Below are positions 57,518 to 64,000 of a stretch of DNA of 64,000 bases, piece by piece. Below the pieces are notes generated by a model that saw only the letters and a program-made list of their open reading frames with translations, was not told the DNA's origin and searched no databases. The position numbers were made by a program, and so were the translations under genes. This stretch comes from Terrabacter aerolatus. Lineage in GTDB: Bacteria; Actinomycetota; Actinomycetes; Actinomycetales; Dermatophilaceae. Where the stretch lies: NCBI RefSeq assembly GCF_007991735.1, contig NZ_BJYX01000011.1, positions 79,489 to 143,488 on the forward strand, in the 5' to 3' direction. The stretch's first letter is position 1. Each line of letters begins with the position of its first letter.

Positions 57518-58285
57518 ATGACGGAACCGTTCCGCGTCGAGTTCGTCCCCGGCGTGACGCCCGACAAGTGGCTTCGGGTGTGGGCCCAGCGCCTGCCCGA
57601 CTCGCCCCTGGAGGCACTCCCCGTCGACGACGCCGACGCCCTGGGTCACCTCAGGGACGGGTCGTCGTCGATGGTGCTGCTCCGCCTCCCGGTCGACCGT
57701 GACGGCCTGCACGTCATCCCGCTCTACGAGGAGGTGCCGGTCGTCGTCGTGGCCAAGGAGCACGTCGTCGCGGCCGTCGACGAGGTCGACGTGGCGGACC
57801 TCTCGGACGACGTGCTGATGCAGGATCCGTCACTCGTTCCCGAGTGGTCGGCGGTGGCCGACCCGGAGACGCTGGAGAGGTCGAGGGGCATGCCGCCGAT
57901 GACGACGAGACAGGCCGTCGGCGTCGTGGCGACGGGCTCTGGGGTCGTCATCGTGCCGATGTCCGTCGCCCGACTGCACCACCGCAAGGACGTCATCCAC
58001 CGTCCGGTCACCGGGGTTGCGCCCTCGCGGGTCGGGCTGGCCTGGCGCGTCGACGACGAGGACCCCCGCATCGAGGAGTTCATCGGCATCGTGCGGGGGC
58101 GCACCGAGCGCAGCACCCGCGGCACGACGAGCGGCGAATCTCCGCAGACGCCGGGCAAGACGGCTCGGTCCGAGGTGCCGGACGGTCGCGGGCGTCCCCG
58201 GGCGGCCACTGCGCGTCGAGGCCAGTCGAGCGGTCGCAAGGGCGCCCCCCGTGGAGGTGGCCCGCGACGCAAGGGCCGCCGCTGA
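57518..58285 (+). CDS. LysR substrate-binding-domain protein without HTH
   Basis: 255 residues. The body is a periplasmic-binding-fold effector domain of the LysR type (FVPGVTPDKWLRVWAQRLPDSPLEALP; YEEVPVVVVAKEHVVAAVDEVDVADL; TGSGVVIVPMSVARLHHRKDV), starting directly at the first effector strand. There is no N-terminal winged helix. The last ~55 residues are a strongly basic RG/GR-rich tail that could bind nucleic acid. TAGCCT box and GGAGG site are both present. Divergent from DUF5997; the two probably act together. Confidence 0.82.
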   Translation: MTEPFRVEFVPGVTPDKWLRVWAQRLPDSPLEALPVDDADALGHLRDGSSSMVLLRLPVDRDGLHVIPLYEEVPVVVVAKEHVVAAVDEVDVADLSDDVLMQDPSLVPEWSAVADPETLERSRGMPPMTTRQAVGVVATGSGVVIVPMSVARLHHRKDVIHRPVTGVAPSRVGLAWRVDDEDPRIEEFIGIVRGRTERSTRGTTSGESPQTPGKTARSEVPDGRGRPRAATARRGQSSGRKGAPRGGGPRRKGRR

Positions 58286-58359
58286 GCCGCCACGTCACGA
58301 ACGGCCGCAGCCCCGGGGGGTGACGGCTGGACGTCGGGCCCCGCCGCCGGCGCTCCGCC
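58286..58359. other. Gap between convergent genes, no clear terminator
   Basis: 74 bp between the LysR-type and HAD genes; GC-rich with no perfect stem. Confidence 0.35.
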
Positions 58360-59070
58360 TCAGCGAGAGGACCGCAGGGGCGACACGATCCTCGTGAGGT
58401 CGGCGGCGCCGACACCGGCGAGCGTGTCGATGTGCACCGCTCCCTCGATGGGTGGCACCGGCACGACGTGTGGGATGGCGATCGTCGGCACGCCCGCGGC
58501 CGTGGCCGAGCGCACTCCGGCGGGCGAGTCCTCGATCGCGATGCAGTCGGCAGGGTCGACGCCGATGAGTCGGGCGGCGGCGAGGTAGGGCTCCGGGTGG
58601 GGCTTGCCGTGGCTCACCTCGTCGCCGGTGACGAGGTGCACGAAGGCCCCCTCGGGCAGTCGGGCGACGACCATGTGGGCGAGGGAACGCCACGACATCG
58701 TCACGAGCAGGGACGGCACGCCGAGCGTCCCGAGTTCCAGCAGCAGCTCACGAGCCCCGGGACGCCACGGCACCCGGCGCTCCACCTGGGCGATGACGCG
58801 ACCGAGCAGGGCATCGATGATCTCAGGCACGGTCAGGGCGATCCCGGACTGGTCGATGATCAGCTGGGCCGAGACCTCGAGGGCGTTGCCGACGAGCTGG
58901 TGGGCGAACTCGTCGTTCCACTCGCCGCCGTGGGCCGCCACGAGCTCGTGCTCGGCCTGGATCCAGTAGGGCTCGGTGTCGACGAGCGTGCCGTCCATGT
59001 CCCACAGGACGGCAGCGGGCAGGGCCGGGACCACGACGTCGTCGGGCTCGGTGGTGCGAGACAGGGTCAC
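58360..59070 (-). CDS. HAD-superfamily phosphatase
   Basis: 236 residues. DMDGTLVDTEPYW is the HAD nucleophile motif; LVTMSWRS is motif II, GKPHPEPYLAA motif III and AIEDSPAGVRSA motif IV. The cap is of the alpha-helical C1 type, as in beta-phosphoglucomutase and phosphoglycolate phosphatase, so a sugar phosphate substrate is likely. The gene begins 4 bp after metH and is probably co-transcribed with it; the functional link is unknown. Confidence 0.88.
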   Translation of the reverse strand: MTLSRTTEPDDVVVPALPAAVLWDMDGTLVDTEPYWIQAEHELVAAHGGEWNDEFAHQLVGNALEVSAQLIIDQSGIALTVPEIIDALLGRVIAQVERRVPWRPGARELLLELGTLGVPSLLVTMSWRSLAHMVVARLPEGAFVHLVTGDEVSHGKPHPEPYLAAARLIGVDPADCIAIEDSPAGVRSATAAGVPTIAIPHVVPVPPIEGAVHIDTLAGVGAADLTRIVSPLRSSR

Positions 59071-59074
59071 CGGG

Positions 59075-62857
<3,783 letters not shown>

Positions 62858-62912
62858 CGTGGCTCCTCTCGGCGGCACGGGTTCTCGTGCCGAGTGACGG
62901 GACCGGCCCGAT

Positions 62913-62920
62913 TCTACGGA
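62913..62920 (-). promoter_or_regulatory. Likely metH promoter -10 box
   Basis: TAGAAT on the minus strand, about 60 nt before the TTG start. No riboswitch-like fold was seen in the leader. Confidence 0.4.
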
Positions 62921-62975
62921 CCCGCCCGGACGCGTGCGTGCGCGCCCGCACTGCGGGCACCCGTCGTCACCACAC

Positions 62976-62982
62976 GGCATAC
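62976..62982. repeat. Intergenic CGGCATAC element between metH and PAC2
   Basis: CACACGGCATAC, the extended 12-mer form also found at 40871, 46217 and 51954 (in complement or direct orientation). Confidence 0.6.
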
Positions 62983-63126
62983 CCCGTCGGCCGTCTGGAG
63001 CACGGACGCCCGCCGGCGCGCAGGGCATGGAGGGGCGCGGACGCGCCCGGCGGGACTTCGGCGCATCGGCTGCGGCAGGTCCTAGGCTGAAGGGGTGGAC
63101 GCGACCGCGGCCACGGCGAAGGAGAC

Positions 63127-63984
63127 ATGGTGCTGGAGTTCGAGGACGTGCCGGAGCTGAACGACCCGGTGCTCATCGCGGCCTTCGAGGGCTGGAACGA
63201 CGCGGGTGAGGCCGCCACGAGCGCCGTACGCCACCTCGCCGAGGTCTGGGACGCCGAGGTCGTCGCGGCGCTCGACCCGGAGGAGTACTACGACTTCCAG
63301 GTCAACCGGCCCCGCGTCTCGCTCGAGGACGGCCGCCGCTCCCTCACCTGGCCGACGACCCGCATCCTCGTCGCCACCGAGACGGGGCTCGAGCGTGACG
63401 TCGTGCTCGTGCAGGGCATCGAGCCGTCCATGCGCTGGCGCGCCTTCTCCGTGGAGCTGCTCGACCTCGCCGAGCGGTTCGGCGTCACGACGATCGTCAC
63501 CGTCGGTGCCCTGCTCGCGGACGTGCCGCACACCCGTCCGATCCCGGTCACGGCCACCGCCGAGGACGAGGCGGCGATCCACCGCTTCGACGTCGAGGCC
63601 TCGCGCTACGAGGGTCCGACGGGCATCGTCGGGGTGCTCAGCCACGCCGCGTCCGACGCGGGCGTCCCGACGGTCTCGGCCTGGGCCGCCGTGCCGCACT
63701 ACGCCGGCGGCGCGCCCTCGCCCAAGGCCACCCTGAGCCTGCTGCGGCGCATCGAGTCGCTGCTCGGCGTCACCGTGCCCCACGGCGACCTGGAGGAGAA
63801 CGCCCGCGCCTGGGAGCGGGGCGTCGACGAGCTGGCGCAGTCCGACGAGGAGGTCGCCGAGTACGTCCAGTCCCTCGAGGAGGCCCAGGACACCGCCGAG
63901 CTCCCCGAGGCCAGCGGCGACGCCATCGCGCGTGAGTTCGAGCGCTACCTCCGCGGCCGCGACGACGACCAGACCGGCCGCTAG
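63127..63984 (+). CDS. PAC2-family protein (proteasome assembly chaperone-like)
   Basis: 285 residues. [18 protein letters not shown] and [27 protein letters not shown] are the PAC2 signatures, and [15 protein letters not shown] and [18 protein letters not shown] follow. PAC2 in eukaryotes helps 20S proteasome assembly; actinobacterial members occur near the proteasome genes but their role is unproven. The ATG has AAGGAG 6 nt upstream. Divergent from metH across 269 bp. Confidence 0.88.
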   Translation: MVLEFEDVPELNDPVLIAAFEGWNDAGEAATSAVRHLAEVWDAEVVAALDPEEYYDFQVNRPRVSLEDGRRSLTWPTTRILVATETGLERDVVLVQGIEPSMRWRAFSVELLDLAERFGVTTIVTVGALLADVPHTRPIPVTATAEDEAAIHRFDVEASRYEGPTGIVGVLSHAASDAGVPTVSAWAAVPHYAGGAPSPKATLSLLRRIESLLGVTVPHGDLEENARAWERGVDELAQSDEEVAEYVQSLEEAQDTAELPEASGDAIAREFERYLRGRDDDQTGR

Positions 63985-64000
63985 CTGTACCCGGTCATGG

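Noticed and set aside
62858..63126. Cobalamin or SAM riboswitch before metH
   Set aside because: The probable leader is only about 50 nt and shows no B12-box or S-box elements.

Overview
The window is about 64 kb of very GC-rich chromosome from an actinobacterium. It carries a complete Pup-proteasome system (pup, dop, pafA, prcA/prcB, arc), rbpA, PafBC, an RGG-containing Mtr4-like helicase and a TatA/TatC pair. This gene set, with the DUF3866, DUF3054, DUF5997 and PAC2 families, fits Micrococcales, most probably an Intrasporangiaceae-like genus; the family-level guess is inference. There are no rRNA or tRNA genes, CRISPR arrays, phage genes or transposases, and no gene-free stretch longer than 300 bases.

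Layout. 1-4.6 kb: the end of an unknown gene, a GNAT acetyltransferase, yciO, amylosucrase and a Fic protein. 4.6-7.2 kb: rlmC and a DUF2332 gene, bounded by two XerCD dif-like sites in inverted orientation; the right-hand one (7151-7178) matches the actinobacterial dif consensus closely. 7.3-12.1 kb: a frameshifted helR (rifamycin-resistance RNA polymerase helicase) preceded by a probable rifampin-associated element, a MarR regulator, an Atg22-like MFS transporter and rbpA with a sigma-R-type promoter. 12.3-20.6 kb: a lysine-degradation locus (kdd-kamD-kamE-kal, with kamA divergent) that runs straight into lnt-ppm-fxsA. 20.7-24.1 kb: TetR, YbaK, Lrp, a 5'-3' exonuclease, a small SH3-like protein and a cold-shock protein. 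24.3-29.4 kb: helicase, lipid kinase, tatC, tatA. 29.5-40.8 kb: the pafBC/pafA/prcAB/pup/dop region with DUF3866, two FKBP genes and a DivIVA-like coiled-coil gene. 40.9-49.6 kb: a flippase-like membrane protein, an esterase, a PRPP synthase-like protein, DUF3054, arc, trmI and an SSB-like protein. 49.8-58.3 kb: a site-2 protease, a RecB-like nuclease, an aminotransferase plus mmsA controlled by a divergent MocR regulator, and a DUF5997/HTH-less LysR pair. 58.4-64 kb: a HAD phosphatase, metH and a PAC2 gene.

How the genes work together. Pup is deamidated by Dop and ligated by PafA; the ARC/Mpa ring unfolds tagged proteins into the PrcA/PrcB core. PafBC, encoded nearby, is the DNA-damage activator of the family. 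HelR and RbpA both act on RNA polymerase and are both linked to rifamycin tolerance. KamA, KamDE, Kdd and Kal are consecutive or near-consecutive steps of coenzyme-B12-dependent lysine breakdown; MetH is a second B12 enzyme here.

The most unusual signal is at DNA level. The octamer CGGCATAC (or its complement) occurs at least 28 times in both orientations, inside genes and between them. It is concentrated in intergenic DNA, and near-perfect inverted pairs form terminator hairpins between convergent genes. This is the pattern of DNA uptake sequences in Neisseria and Haemophilus, which to my knowledge has not been described for actinobacteria. A second recurring feature is leaderless transcription: more than a dozen genes have a TANNNT box 6-8 nt before the start codon.
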